Source: an uncultured Clostridia bacterium
GTDB taxonomy: Bacteria; Bacillota; Clostridia; TANB77; CAG-508
NCBI GenBank assembly: GCA_947627495.1
Contig: CANQWH010000007.1
Span: 1 to 37,909 of the forward strand
Length of the DNA stretch: 37,909 nt
Direction of reading: 5' to 3'
Shown here one piece after another: positions 37,311 through 37,909 of the stretch; position 1 is the stretch's first letter; the number at the start of each line of letters is the position of its first letter. The notes under the pieces are model-generated. The model searched no databases and was not told the origin of the DNA. It saw only the letters and a list, made by a program, of their open reading frames with translations. The position numbers and the translations under genes were made by a program.

Positions 37311-37830
37311 AATAACCTATATATGGCAGATTTCTATATTTTTCATCTACATCTAATCCATATCCTACTACAAATTTATCTGGAATATCAAAGCCTACAT
37401 AATCTGCTTCCATTTCACAAAGTCTTCTTTCTTTTTTATCAAGTAATGCACATATTTTTAAACTTTTTGGTCCTTTACTTTGCAAATACTGTTTTAAGTA
37501 TGATAATGTTCTTCCTGTATCAACTATGTCTTCAATTACAATTACATCGTGGTCCTTTATATCTCCTTGTAAATCTACCTTCATTTCTATTATGCCTGTA
37601 CTATTTTCTCCGTGATAACTTGAAACTCTAATAAATTCAAAGTTGATATTATTTGGTATTCTTTTTGCTAATTCTACTGTAAAGAATATAGAGCCTTTTA
37701 ATATACAAATAAATGTAAGATTTTTATTTTTATATTCTTCACTTATTTCTTCTGCTATTTCTCTTACTCTTTTGTCTACTTCTTCTTCACTTATTAAAAC
37801 TTTTAAATCCCCCATATTTTTCTCCTTCAT
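37297..37830 (-). CDS. hpt: Hypoxanthine phosphoribosyltransferase
   Basis: VIVIEDIVDTGRTLSYL PRPP loop; LLDKKERR; VVGYGLDVDEKYRNLPYIG. Confidence 0.95.
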   Translation of the reverse strand: MKEKNMGDLKVLISEEEVDKRVREIAEEISEEYKNKNLTFICILKGSIFFTVELAKRIPNNINFEFIRVSSYHGENSTGIIEMKVDLQGDIKDHDVIVIEDIVDTGRTLSYLKQYLQSKGPKSLKICALLDKKERRLCEMEADYVGFDIPDKFVVGYGLDVDEKYRNLPYIGYFENV

Positions 37831-37909
37831 TTAAATTATATACTTTATATTATACTATTTTTCTGTTTTTTTTGTCAATGGGTATGGACATATCTTATTA
37901 TTTTACAAT

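Overview
Low-GC, spore-forming Firmicutes/Clostridia-type chromosomal window, with nearly all genes on the minus strand. Contents: three tRNAs (Phe, Asp, Val); a housekeeping and sporulation block (scpB, plsC, cmk, spoVS, ymdB-like, tsaD, recO, yqzL-like, era, ybeY, yqfD/yqfC); carbon metabolism genes (pyk, glgP, type II pantothenate kinase, galK); a pdaA-like deacetylase; a small two-gene cassette between direct repeats; class B sortase plus a 1902-aa transglutaminase/Ig-like surface protein; a complete agr-type quorum-sensing locus, including a 39-aa AgrD precursor absent from the ORF track; an RlmI-like methyltransferase; uvrC and hpt. The most striking observation is that two essential genes, tsaD and era, are each split by a +1 frameshift at exactly the same motif: an in-frame CGG codon followed by A, where skipping C resumes reading at GGA (Gly). 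A manual scan of sense strands found about 45 out-of-frame CGG trinucleotides in CDSs but no other in-frame CGG codon, while CGA and CGT are used as sense codons. This suggests CGG is an unassigned or hungry codon used, or tolerated, as a +1 recoding site. Also notable are a dispersed repeat family with conserved arms and variable cargo (3 copies), a 48-bp direct repeat carrying terminators around a DUF4160 cassette, and a palindromic mini-element bounded by a duplicated tRNA-Phe 3' end.
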